Part shown: positions 1-7,977 of the stretch, one piece after another
Numbering within the stretch: position 1 is the stretch's first letter
Layout of the letters: every line of letters starts with the position of its first letter
Origin: Paenibacillus sp. cl123
Lineage (GTDB): Bacteria; Bacillota; Bacilli; Paenibacillales; NBRC-103111
Direction of reading: 5' to 3'
DNA length: 64,000 nucleotides
Assembly: GCF_900101595.1 (NCBI RefSeq)
Contig: NZ_FMYY01000006.1
Coordinates: 262,833-326,832 of the forward strand
The notes under the pieces: generated by a model
What the model was told of the DNA's origin: nothing
Databases searched by the model: none
The model's input: the letters and a program-made list of their open reading frames with translations, nothing else
Made by a program: the position numbers and the translations under genes

Positions 1-696
1 CGCATCGATGAGGGAATCGCTCAACCGGGCTGAGGCGAGAAAGTAGTCAATCCGCCATCCCACATTTCGCTCCCGGACCTTCGGCATATAAGACCACCAG
101 GAGTATACCTCTGCCCGATCCGGGTAGAAGTGACGGAACGTATCGACGAATCCGGCTTCCAGCAGCTCCGTCATCTTGGCCCGCTCCTCCAGGGTAAAGC
201 CGGAATTTTGGCGGTTGGATTTCGGGTTCTTGAGGTCGATCTCTTGATGGGCGACATTCAGATCGCCGCAAACGATCACAGGCTTGCGGCTGTCCAGCTC
301 CAGCAGATAGCTGCGGAAGCGATCCTCCCACTCCAGGCGGTAATCCAATCGAGATAAGTCGCGGCGGGCATTGGGCGTGTAGACATTCACCAGATAGAAA
401 GCATCGAATTCCAGCGTAATGACCCGGCCCTCCGGTTCGGAGTCCTCTTCCAGTCCGTAACGCACGGACAGCGGCTTAAGCTTCGTGAAGACGGCGGTTC
501 CGGAATATCCTTTCTTCTCCGCATAATTCCAGTATTGGCTGTATGCCTCGCCTTGCTCCAGAGCAAGCTGCCCCTCTTGAAGCTTGGTTTCCTGAATGCA
601 GAAAATATCGGCGTCCGTCTCGTTGAAATAATCGGTAAATCCTTTGTTCACGCAAGCCCGCAGGCCGTTAACATTCCAGGATACAAGCTTGATCAT
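1..696 (-). CDS. exoA: exodeoxyribonuclease III, C-terminus cut by window edge
   Basis: Endonuclease/exonuclease/phosphatase-fold DNA repair enzyme that cuts at abasic sites and trims 3' ends in the cytoplasm. The reverse strand from 696 reads MIKLVSWNVNGLRACVNKG, the family's N-terminus, with WNVNGLRA and the metal-binding glutamate in IQETKLQ. Further on come LVNVYTPNARRDLSRLDYR, the GDLNVAH motif and a WWSY segment. The 232 visible codons run open to base 1, so about 20 residues, including the final SDH motif, lie outside the window. The start is fixed by AGAGGAG eight bases before ATG. It appears monocistronic; the next gene on the same strand lies upstream with a 29-base gap. High confidence in the family. 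Confidence 0.95.
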   Translation of the reverse strand, partial: MIKLVSWNVNGLRACVNKGFTDYFNETDADIFCIQETKLQEGQLALEQGEAYSQYWNYAEKKGYSGTAVFTKLKPLSVRYGLEEDSEPEGRVITLEFDAFYLVNVYTPNARRDLSRLDYRLEWEDRFRSYLLELDSRKPVIVCGDLNVAHQEIDLKNPKSNRQNSGFTLEERAKMTELLEAGFVDTFRHFYPDRAEVYSWWSYMPKVRERNVGWRIDYFLASARLSDSLIDA

Positions 697-725
697 CGGT
701 TATCTCCTCTAGAATAAGGTAGTCC

Positions 726-926
726 TTATATAAGCAGCAGGGCGAACAGGCCTCCGGCTCCGGCAAGCAGACATAGAGCTCCCCCGAAGCGGGTCGACCA
801 TACGTACAGGTCGGATGGCTCCGTAGCGTCAGACGATTTCCACTTCTCGTTTAGGGCCCAGACTGCCTGGGGACGAATCAGCATCAGCAGTCCGAAGCAG
901 ATCAGCAGGACGGATATCCCTATCAT
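726..926 (-). CDS. small two-helix membrane protein, DUF6199-like
   Basis: A 66-residue protein with one hydrophobic helix at about residues 2-20 and a second at about 47-66, joined by a polar loop containing NEKWKSSDATEPSDLYVWSTR. The pattern of tryptophan-rich loop, EPS-x-x-Y and a following RxGG resembles the DUF6199 family of short Firmicutes membrane proteins, whose role is unknown. It sits between the exoA gene and the DEDDh exonuclease gene on the same strand (27 bases from the latter), so the three could be cotranscribed. Family assignment is from memory of the pattern and is tentative; that it is a real membrane protein is likely. Confidence 0.65.
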   Translation of the reverse strand: MIGISVLLICFGLLMLIRPQAVWALNEKWKSSDATEPSDLYVWSTRFGGALCLLAGAGGLFALLLI

Positions 927-953
927 CGCACAGCTCCCCCTCTCGGCTTCGGA

Positions 954-1730
954 TTAGTTCGCAGGCTTGGGTGCAAGCGGCTTAGCTTGGAGCTCGGCCT
1001 CAAAGTAAGCCTGCAATTCGGCGACCTTCCTCGGGTCGGTCAACGGCACCTTGCCGGTCAAGTAATGCTCGACCACCCGTCCCCAATCCGGCGCCGTCTT
1101 CTGGGCGGCCATGGAGCGGATTGCGTTTTTCACCAGCCTGCGTTCCTTGGCATTGGAGAAGGAATCTTTGTAGAACTGGGCCAGTTGCAGGTCCAGTGAC
1201 GGGAAAATCCGGCGAAATACTTCTGCTGTCATGCGGGCGTCGTCCAGCGCCCGGTGGGCAGAGCCCTCGGCTGTAATCTCCAGGTCGAGCAGAGCCGCTT
1301 CGACGCTGACGTCGTTCGTCACCTTCTTGTAGCGGGTGTAGCCCTTCAGCAGGTCGAAGTAAGGAGCGGACAGCCAGAAGGAATCATCCAGCTTATGCAT
1401 GCGCGTGTCTTGTACGATGCGCTTCATATCCTCTCCGCCCCATGTGAAGAGCAGGAAGGATTCGCTGCGCTGCAGCCAGGCGCTGAATTCCTTGATCACC
1501 GGCACGAAGCCGGCGGCTCGGTCGATATCTTCCTGGGGAATCCCCGTCTTTTTCTTAATGAAGCTGTTCAGCTTGGAGAAGTACACCGGCTTGATCAGCG
1601 CGGTGAATTCATCTATGGTCTCTAGAGACGGCGAAAGCCGGACCGCCCCGATCTCGATGACTTCCATCGGCAGCTCGCTGGCAAACTTCCTTCCGTTGAA
1701 TTCGATGTCCAATATAATATAGTCCAACAT
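954..1730 (-). CDS. DEDDh 3'-5' exonuclease domain protein (KapD-like)
   Basis: A 258-residue RNase T/DNA polymerase III epsilon-type exonuclease. The first acidic pair is in ILDIEFNGRKF (D8, E10) and the ExoIII box is HRALDDARMTAEVF, giving the DEDDh histidine and final aspartate. The single-domain layout with a DIEFN start resembles KapD of Bacillus, named as an inhibitor of the sporulation kinase pathway, and other small-RNA or DNA trimming enzymes. The last 60 or so residues are basic and outside the nuclease core. It would hydrolyse nucleic acid 3' ends using two metal ions. Substrate cannot be read from sequence. The gene is followed on the same strand by the small membrane protein gene. 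Confidence 0.8.
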   Translation of the reverse strand: MLDYIILDIEFNGRKFASELPMEVIEIGAVRLSPSLETIDEFTALIKPVYFSKLNSFIKKKTGIPQEDIDRAAGFVPVIKEFSAWLQRSESFLLFTWGGEDMKRIVQDTRMHKLDDSFWLSAPYFDLLKGYTRYKKVTNDVSVEAALLDLEITAEGSAHRALDDARMTAEVFRRIFPSLDLQLAQFYKDSFSNAKERRLVKNAIRSMAAQKTAPDWGRVVEHYLTGKVPLTDPRKVAELQAYFEAELQAKPLAPKPAN

Positions 1731-1802
1731 AAGACGCCTCCCGATCTGTAACCCTTGCTCTTTATTCTATCAAATAAGATCAGCCGTCTACAAATTTCGA
1801 CG

Positions 1803-1841
1803 AAAAAAAGAGGCCGTGCCTGGGTTCAGGTGTGCAGCCTC
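1803..1841 (-). terminator. intrinsic terminator of the DUF4183 gene
   Basis: On the minus strand GAGGC and GCCTC form the base of a hairpin followed by seven T residues. It lies about 50 bases beyond the stop of the DUF4183 gene at 1895 and ends its transcription before the exonuclease gene. Confidence 0.7.
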
Positions 1842-1894
1842 CAATTGTCAGGACCGAAGGCCTGTGCGATGGGCCGAGCGGGAAAGGCCCGCCG

Positions 1895-2308
1895 TCAGCT
1901 AATAATTGTGATTGTCGGTGCGGAGATCGTGGGAGGCGTCGTCAAAGTCGAGGTCGCTCCCGCGAAGCTCGCGACTTCGAGCAGGACAGGCACGCCTGCG
2001 GCCAGATCGGTTGTGGCCAGCACGAGACTTCCCGTTGTCAGGGTGGAGAGGGCGCCCTGCTGAAGCACGCCGTTAATGTATACATTATAGTAATCGTCGA
2101 CTGTAACCGCGGGCAGAGTGGTCACGGGACCGTCGGTATCGTCCAGAAAGCTCGCAGCGGGAATCGTGGTGACCGTCGCTCCTATCATTCCGGCATCGAT
2201 GGCTGCATAATACCGCGAAACCGCGGGGCTGACGGAGGTCGTAATGACGCCTCCGGTCGCGATAGGAGCTGAAGCGATGGCAATAAATACAGGTTTTATA
2301 ACAGGCAT
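1895..2308 (-). CDS. DUF4183 domain protein
   Basis: A 137-residue protein beginning MPVIKPVFIAIASAPIATG and containing the DUF4183 core: SRYYAAIDAGM, IPAASFLDD, then YYNVYINGVLQQGALSTL and a threonine/valine-rich beta C-terminus. DUF4183 proteins are common in Bacillus and Paenibacillus and often accompany collagen-like surface proteins; a spore-surface or filament role is suspected but unproven. AAAGGAGTGATCCT precedes the ATG. The neighbour at 2493 on the opposite strand carries the same domain at its C-terminus, so the two are a divergent paralogous pair. No signal peptide is apparent, which fits a protein packaged by the mother cell rather than secreted, but that is inference. Confidence 0.85.
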   Translation of the reverse strand: MPVIKPVFIAIASAPIATGGVITTSVSPAVSRYYAAIDAGMIGATVTTIPAASFLDDTDGPVTTLPAVTVDDYYNVYINGVLQQGALSTLTTGSLVLATTDLAAGVPVLLEVASFAGATSTLTTPPTISAPTITIIS

Positions 2309-2492
2309 AGGATCACTCCTTTCTTAACTGGATTCCACCATGGCTTTCAAGTGGTATGTAGCAGTAGATGTTCAGGAGAGCCGAACAGGAACGGCGCTTG
2401 TCTGTGTGGGTAATATTTAGGAAGAAACGTCCAGGGCTCCGGCGCAGAAGCTGCATATGCTGATCGTAACGAGCGTAAGCGAGGTGAGTATT

Positions 2493-3395
2493 ATGAGCTG
2501 CGGTCCTGCACGACATCCGGCCCGTTCCCGCCGGAGAGCAGCAAACAGATTTTTGGCAGCCGGGAAAAGAAAGAAAGCTTGGGGTGTTCGCCGTGCATCA
2601 AAATCAAGGCTGCGGAAGGCGGATCTGAAAACAAGACGCAGCTGCCGGGCCGCCGTAAGGAACCGCCGAGACGGCCTAAGGCGCAGCCGCCGCTGCCATC
2701 GCCAGCCGCGCCAACGGCGAAGCCTTGTGTGGCTTGGGCGGCCGGGACCTGGCCCTGCGGGAGCGCCTGGCCCCGCGGGAGCGCCCGGCCCCGTGGGAGC
2801 GCCTGGCCCCGTGGGAGCGCCTGGCCCCGTGGGAGCGCCCGGCCCCGTGGGAGCGCCTGGCCCCACGGGAGCGCCTGGCCCCGCAGGAGCGCCCGGCCCC
2901 GCAGGAGCGCCCGGCCCCACGGGAGCGCCTGGCCCCGCAGGGGAGCCTGGCCCTGCGGGAGCGCCCGGCCCCACGGGAGCGCCTGGCCCCGCAGGAGCGC
3001 CTGGCCCCGCAGGAGCGCCCGGCCCCGTAGGGGAGCCTGGCCCCGCAGGGGAGCCCGGTCCTGCGGGCCCCCCAGGGCCGCCCGGTCCTGGCCGGGATTA
3101 TGCGGTGGTGCCGACGGCCCGGCGTTATTTTCACCTGGCCGCCTCGCCGCTGACTTCCACGCAGTCGATCCCGGCCGCGAGCTTCACCGATGACCTGGGA
3201 GCGGCCATAACCGGGCTTCCGGAAGCCGGGCCAAGCGGTTATACGCATCTTTTTATTAACGGAGTACTGCAGGAGAGCAGGTTGTACAGCTTGTCGCCGG
3301 AGGGAATGACGCTATACCTGGATGGAGATGTGATTTTGCAAGGGACGCCGATCATCGTGGAGATTGTCCAATTCGCGTTGGCCCCTCTTTCTTAA
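2493..3395 (+). CDS. collagen-like repeat protein with C-terminal DUF4183
   Basis: About 300 residues. The ATG at 2493 follows GAGGTGAG by five bases, so it is preferred to the ATG at 2457. Residues about 1-85 are strongly arginine-rich, then come about 19 six-residue units of the form G-P-[AVT]-G-[AE]-P, then a DUF4183 domain ([36 protein letters not shown]). Collagen-like repeats fused to DUF4183 are typical of exosporium or spore-surface filaments in Bacillales. Oddity: between about 2495 and 2740 a different frame reads a more natural proline-rich sequence ([32 protein letters not shown]), suggesting that the N-terminal part is shifted relative to the repeat by an indel, real or a sequencing error. 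Function is inferred. Confidence 0.75.
   Translation: MSCGPARHPARSRRRAANRFLAAGKRKKAWGVRRASKSRLRKADLKTRRSCRAAVRNRRDGLRRSRRCHRQPRQRRSLVWLGRPGPGPAGAPGPAGAPGPVGAPGPVGAPGPVGAPGPVGAPGPTGAPGPAGAPGPAGAPGPTGAPGPAGEPGPAGAPGPTGAPGPAGAPGPAGAPGPVGEPGPAGEPGPAGPPGPPGPGRDYAVVPTARRYFHLAASPLTSTQSIPAASFTDDLGAAITGLPEAGPSGYTHLFINGVLQESRLYSLSPEGMTLYLDGDVILQGTPIIVEIVQFALAPLS
2751..3092 (+). repeat. 18-nt collagen-coding tandem repeat, about 19 units
   Basis: Tandem units of 18 nucleotides coding G-P-X-G-A/E-P, with X alternating among Ala, Val and Thr. The array is in frame with the DUF4183 domain that follows. Repeat number is likely to vary between strains through slippage. Confidence 0.9.
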
Positions 3396-3435
3396 GGAGC
3401 AGCGGCGGGGATGGGCGGAGTGGGGACCTCGGAAT

Positions 3436-3478
3436 CGGAGAGCGGTTAGGCTGGCGTGAAGCCTCCTGCTGCTCTCCG
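3436..3478. terminator. possible hairpin after the collagen-like gene
   Basis: CGGAGAGC (3436-3443) pairs perfectly with GCTCTCCG (3471-3478), with an inner AGGCT/AGCCT pairing. It lies about 40 bases after the collagen-like gene's stop. There is no T-tract, so a terminator role is only likely. The rest of 3396-3657 holds the leader of the next gene, with TACAAT near 3590 as a possible -10 box but no convincing -35. Confidence 0.4.
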
Positions 3479-3657
3479 GACCTTCGAATCGGCACAAGAA
3501 AACAGCTACGAGACATGCAGCCGTCCGTCGGTAGGGAATGCAGGAGAGGTTTCTTACATTTGGGGCGTGAGCCTTTCTTCAGAAACTGATACAATAGAAA
3601 CATGTGTTATCTATTTTTACATGAACAAAAAGACAAAAGAATTTAAAGGATGACCTT

Positions 3658-6600
3658 ATGACCAAGCCTTTTACAATACTGTTAGCTATGATTTTGTTGT
3701 TTGCCTCATCGGCCAGTGTACTGATTTTTCGCTGGATTCATCCTCCCGACGCTGCCGTTCGCGCAGTCGGAGGTGTGCTGGATGCCCGGGGATGGGACTA
3801 TGAGGAGAGGGGCGTGCTGTCGCTCCGCGGCCAGTGGGAGTTTTATCCGGACAAGCTGCTGACTCCCGATGACTTCCGCGGCGATCCGGCGCTGCAAGCC
3901 TCCCGGAAGCTGATCGACGTGCCGGGCAACTGGAAGGACGAGGTTGCGACGAACGGACGCCCCGGTTATGGAGCCGGAACCTATCGACTGGTAGTCCAGG
4001 TGGATCAGAGCGACATCTACAGCATTCGCGCCAAAAAAACGAGAATGTCCAGCCGCTGGTTTATAAACGGCACAGCTCTCGGGGGAAATGGAAATCCTTC
4101 GCTGATCCGAGAAGAGTTCGTTGCCAGCAATCTGCCGTTCTTCGGTTCTGAGAAGGCGGAGGCAGGCCCGGTAGAGATCGTGATCCAGGTGGCCAGCCTA
4201 AGATATCTGGAAGGCGGGCTGACCCAAGCTCCTGAATTCGGCGAGCAGCTGGTCATGATCAAGCACCGCGACCATGCCAGGCTGACCGATATGGTTCTGA
4301 TGATGACGATGCTGATCTTCGGGCTTTATTTCGCCGGTATGTTCAGACAGTGGAGCAAAGAGCGGCATCTGATGTATTTGAGTCTGTTTTGCCTGACGAC
4401 GGGACTGTTCTTCAGTCTCGACAATGAAATATTGGCGGCCGTCCTGTTTCCAGGCTTCCCGTTTGAGCTACTGCAGAAGCTGCTGTTTGTCACTGTGTTT
4501 CTGTCGTTCCTGTTCTTCAGCTTGTATACGTACAGGTATTTGGATGAGCCTGATCACAAGCCTTTTCGGATTTTTCGCGGGATCACCTATGTGTATTGCG
4601 TGTTCATTGTGGTCATTCCCAATGATTATCTGTACTATACGATGCCCGTCAATCTGCTTTTGCAGACAGCTACGTTTCTCATTATATTTTATGCCCTCTT
4701 CCGAATCCGGAATAAGGGGGGCTACCTGCCGATATTTACGGTGCTGAATGTGTTTTTTATGATATTGTCCTGGGCGTCTGCCCAATACAGGTACGAGCTT
4801 GGGCTGGAGCATCCCTATTTCATGATCGTTACGCCGCTGCTGCTCGTCTTCTCGCTTGCTTTCCAGTCATCCCATCGCCTGCAGCGCGCTTTCGTGCGCA
4901 ATGAGCAGCTCTCCCTGCAGCTGATCGCCCATGACCGGCACAAGGATGAATTTCTGGCCAAAACTTCTCATGAGCTGCGGACTCCGCTGCATGGCATCAT
5001 CAATTTGTCGCAGATCTTGCTGGACGACAAGGAGACGAAGCTTGAGCCGCAGCACCGGGAAAATGTCAGGCTGCTGAATCTGGTGGGCCGGAGGCTGGCC
5101 GGGCTGGTCCACGATATTTTGGACATGTCCCAGATCAAGCAGGGGCGTCTGCGTATTCAGCTAACGCCGGTGGATCTCGGAATGACGGCGCGGCTGGTGT
5201 TCGATATGCTGTCGATCGCGCCGCGCAACAAGCAGGTTGTCTTGCAGGACGATCTGCCTCCCGATCTGCCGCTTGTGCTGGCCGATGAGAACCGGCTGCG
5301 GCAGATCATGTACAATTTGCTGGAGAACGGGCTGAAATTTACCGACAGCGGCTTCGTTCGGATCAGCGCCTCGGAGCAAGCGGGGGAGCTGATTGTCACG
5401 GTGACCGATACAGGGCGGGGGATTGCGCCGGAGCAGCTGGCTCGTGTGTTCGAGCCCTTCGAAACCAGCTCGGCCGATGTGGGCGACCGCTCGGGCATCG
5501 GGCTTGGACTTAGTATCACGAAGCAGCTGGTGGAGCTTCAGGGAGGACGAATTCAGGTTCACTCCGAGCTGGGCCGGGGGACAACTTTCACGTTCAATCT
5601 GCCCATTGCCGAGCCGGGGGCGGAACGCCAACTCCCATGGTACGGCGGCGAGGAGCGGACGCCGGAGTTCCCGGCTTCATCGCAGTCTGACCCCGCGGGC
5701 TCCATCACTGTGCTGATCGTGGACGATGAGCGTTCGAATCTGAAAATATGCATCGATGCGGTTTCTTCCATGAAATATGCCTACAAGGCTGTGCAGAGCG
5801 GGACGGAGGCTCTGGAGCAGCTGCGGCAGACGCCGCATCCCGACCTCGTACTGCTCGATCTGATGATGCCTGGCATCTCCGGCCTTGACGTATGCCGCGA
5901 GATTCGCAAGCTGCATAATCTGGCGGAGCTGCCCGTGCTGATGCTGACCGCTTCCGGACAGCACAGCGATATGCTGGCTTCCTTCGAGGCCGGAGCCAAC
6001 GATATTTTGCAGAAGCCCTTCGAAGTGGCCGAGCTGAAGGCGAGAGTCAGCTCGCTGCTGGCGATGAAGAAATCATCCGAGCAAGCGGTCCGCCGGGAGA
6101 TGGATTTCCTGCAGGCTCAGATTACGCCTCATTTTCTGTACAACAGCATGAACGCTCTTGTAGGCCTGAGCTACAAGGATGTGGGCAAGCTGAGGGATAC
6201 GATCCATCATTTGACAACCTATTTGCGCGCCAAGTTCACGTTCGTCTTCCAGGGCAATCTCGTTCCTTTCGAAAAAGAGCTGGAGCTGGTGAGAGCCTAC
6301 CTGGCCATCGAGCAGCTTCGCTTCGGCAGCCGTCTGGAGATCCGCTATCATCTGGATGACGACCTGCACTTCCTGCTGCCGCCGCTTACCCTTCAGCCCT
6401 TGGTGGAGAACGCCGTACGCCATGGCATCGGCGGAAAGCCGGAGGGCGGTACGGTAGACATCCGGGTGTTCCGCGATGATGAGGGGCAGATCAACCTTGT
6501 CGTCGAGGACGACGGAGCCGGGATGGATGAGGAGACGCTGATGCAGCTTCATAACCAGCAGCGCGGAGGCATCGGCATCGGCAATGTGAATCGCAGGCTG

Positions 6601-6693
6601 CAGATGCTCTATGCGCAGAAGCTGGACATACGGAGCCGCCCCGGGGAGGGGTCCAGGTTCCAGTTTATAGTGCCGGAGGTCCGTAATGATTAA
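3658..6693 (+). CDS. hybrid sensor: 7TMR-DISM + HisKA kinase + receiver + second LytS-type kinase
   Basis: A 1011-residue membrane sensor. Residues about 5-25 form a helix; about 50-190 (LSLRGQWEFYPDKLLTPDDF onward) resemble the extracellular 7TMR-DISM sensory domain; about 210-400 hold seven hydrophobic helices. The first kinase has H438 in SHELRTPLHG, N box YNLLENGLKFTD, G boxes VTDTGRGIAPEQ and GIGLGLSITKQL. A receiver follows with phosphoacceptor D734 in LLDLMMPGISG and KPFE. The C-terminus is a second, LytS/YehU-type kinase with H825 in QITPHFLYNSMN and its own ATPase (PLVENAVRHGIGG, GIGIGNVNRRLQ). Two complete kinase modules around one receiver make an internal phosphorelay likely. Its stop overlaps the regulator gene at 6686 by eight bases, so the two are translationally coupled partners. 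The stimulus is unknown. Confidence 0.9.
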   Translation: MTKPFTILLAMILLFASSASVLIFRWIHPPDAAVRAVGGVLDARGWDYEERGVLSLRGQWEFYPDKLLTPDDFRGDPALQASRKLIDVPGNWKDEVATNGRPGYGAGTYRLVVQVDQSDIYSIRAKKTRMSSRWFINGTALGGNGNPSLIREEFVASNLPFFGSEKAEAGPVEIVIQVASLRYLEGGLTQAPEFGEQLVMIKHRDHARLTDMVLMMTMLIFGLYFAGMFRQWSKERHLMYLSLFCLTTGLFFSLDNEILAAVLFPGFPFELLQKLLFVTVFLSFLFFSLYTYRYLDEPDHKPFRIFRGITYVYCVFIVVIPNDYLYYTMPVNLLLQTATFLIIFYALFRIRNKGGYLPIFTVLNVFFMILSWASAQYRYELGLEHPYFMIVTPLLLVFSLAFQSSHRLQRAFVRNEQLSLQLIAHDRHKDEFLAKTSHELRTPLHGIINLSQILLDDKETKLEPQHRENVRLLNLVGRRLAGLVHDILDMSQIKQGRLRIQLTPVDLGMTARLVFDMLSIAPRNKQVVLQDDLPPDLPLVLADENRLRQIMYNLLENGLKFTDSGFVRISASEQAGELIVTVTDTGRGIAPEQLARVFEPFETSSADVGDRSGIGLGLSITKQLVELQGGRIQVHSELGRGTTFTFNLPIAEPGAERQLPWYGGEERTPEFPASSQSDPAGSITVLIVDDERSNLKICIDAVSSMKYAYKAVQSGTEALEQLRQTPHPDLVLLDLMMPGISGLDVCREIRKLHNLAELPVLMLTASGQHSDMLASFEAGANDILQKPFEVAELKARVSSLLAMKKSSEQAVRREMDFLQAQITPHFLYNSMNALVGLSYKDVGKLRDTIHHLTTYLRAKFTFVFQGNLVPFEKELELVRAYLAIEQLRFGSRLEIRYHLDDDLHFLLPPLTLQPLVENAVRHGIGGKPEGGTVDIRVFRDDEGQINLVVEDDGAGMDEETLMQLHNQQRGGIGIGNVNRRLQMLYAQKLDIRSRPGEGSRFQFIVPEVRND

Positions 6694-7825
6694 CGCGATA
6701 TTGATTGACGATGAGGAAATTGCGCTCGATGTGCTTGAAATTTTGCTGGAGGAAATCGGCGGCGTGCAGGTGCAGGCGAAATTTCTACAGGCCGGCGAGG
6801 CCATCGAGCGGGTGGCTGAGCTCCGGCCGGATTTGATCTTTCTGGATATCGAAATGCCGGGGCTGAACGGGCTGGTCGCCGCCGAGCAGCTGCAGCAGCG
6901 GTTCGCCGAAGCCGAGATCATCTTCGTGACGGCCTACAAGGAGTATGCGCTGCATGCCTTTGACGTCAATGCGAAAGGGTACCTGCTTAAGCCCGTCTCC
7001 AAGGAACGGCTCGCCAAGCTGATCGACCGGTACCGCCCTTCGCCGGGGGCCGTGCAAGCTCCTCCCCGGAAGCGGCCTGTCGAGGAGGAAAACGCGAGTC
7101 ATACCGGGCCTGATCTGCCCTTGAGGCTGCAGGCGCTGGGGAGTCTGGAGCTTTATTCAGCCGGGGGCGAGCTGTTCAGTTGGAGAACGAAGAAGACGAA
7201 GGAATTATTCGCCTACCTGTGGCATCATGACGGCATGCCGGTATACCGCGATCATATTCTGGAAGCCTTGTGGCCGGAGCTGCATGCCGAGCGGGCGCAA
7301 GCTTTGCTCCATACCACGATGTATCATCTGCGTCACATGCTGAAGGCAGCCGGCTGCCATGAGATGATCATATTCGCGGATGAACGTTACCGAATGCGGG
7401 TGGAGGGCGTCGCCAGCGATGTCAAGCGGCTGGAGTCCAAGCTGGGCCAGGCTAGAGACATGGAGCCCGAGGAACTGCTCGGCTTGTACCGGGGCGATTA
7501 TATGGAGACCGAGCATTACCGGTGGGCGGAGTCCCGCCGGGAAGAGCTGCGTGCGGCGTATGTGCATGCGCTCGAAGCCGCTCTAACCCAGTCGCGGGGA
7601 ACTCAGCGGGAAGCGCTGCTGCGCAGGCTGATCAAGCTCGAGCCGTTTGCGCATATGCATTACTACCGTCTCCTGCTGCATCTGGACGCCGCGGGCCATG
7701 CGGGGGCGGTGCTAAAGGTAGTCGAGCAGCTGCAGCGCCACGTCCACGAAGAGCTGGGCCTGGAGATTACCCCGGCGATGCAAAAGCTTATCGAGCGTTA
7801 TCACAAACCACGGCAGACGGAGTAA
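6686..7825 (+). CDS. response regulator with SARP-type activator domain
   Basis: A 379-residue regulator. The receiver has DDE at residues 8-10, phosphoacceptor D54 in IFLDIEMPGLNG, and K in YLLKPVSKE. Residues about 145-235 are an OmpR-like winged helix (LRLQALGSLELYSAGGELF, WRTKKTKELFAYLWHHDG, HILEALWPELHAERAQALLH), and about 245-379 the bacterial transcriptional activation domain with TPR-like helices (LLGLYRGDYME, RLIKLEPFAHMHYYRLL). This is SARP-family architecture fused to a receiver, known in Bacillales beside 7TMR-DISM kinases. Translation is coupled to the preceding sensor, whose C-terminal LytS-type kinase is the likely phosphodonor. The target genes are unknown; the MFS exporter downstream is separated by a palindrome. 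Confidence 0.88.
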   Translation: MINAILIDDEEIALDVLEILLEEIGGVQVQAKFLQAGEAIERVAELRPDLIFLDIEMPGLNGLVAAEQLQQRFAEAEIIFVTAYKEYALHAFDVNAKGYLLKPVSKERLAKLIDRYRPSPGAVQAPPRKRPVEEENASHTGPDLPLRLQALGSLELYSAGGELFSWRTKKTKELFAYLWHHDGMPVYRDHILEALWPELHAERAQALLHTTMYHLRHMLKAAGCHEMIIFADERYRMRVEGVASDVKRLESKLGQARDMEPEELLGLYRGDYMETEHYRWAESRREELRAAYVHALEAALTQSRGTQREALLRRLIKLEPFAHMHYYRLLLHLDAAGHAGAVLKVVEQLQRHVHEELGLEITPAMQKLIERYHKPRQTE

Positions 7826-7882
7826 AACGGAAGAACCCGATCGACCGGACCCCGCGATTTTTCAAAAATAAAGAAACATGAG

Positions 7883-7920
7883 GCCAATAACCCTGACAAA
7901 CAGTTGTCAGGGTTATTGGC
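7883..7920. promoter_or_regulatory. perfect 17-bp inverted repeat before the MFS gene (operator or attenuator)
   Basis: GCCAATAACCCTGACAA (7883-7899), four-base loop ACAG, then the exact reverse complement (7904-7920). There is no T-tract after it, so an operator or leader hairpin is more likely than a terminator. It ends 57 bases before the ATG of the exporter gene and is followed at once by TATGAT. The inner CTGACA/TGTCAG half-sites recur at 12899-12915. Confidence 0.6.
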
Positions 7921-7977
7921 TTATGATCGTAGTATGGAAGCCAATTAAATTTGCACAAGGAAAGAAGGGAATCTCTT

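Noticed and set aside
2676..3248. Arg/Gly-rich open frames on both strands across the collagen repeat
   Set aside because: The 18-nt repeats stay open in several frames; only the G-P-X-G frame leads into a conserved domain (DUF4183).
7883..7920. Terminator of the SARP-type regulator gene
   Set aside because: The stem is perfect but no T-run follows on either strand; it is better placed as an operator or leader element for the MFS gene.
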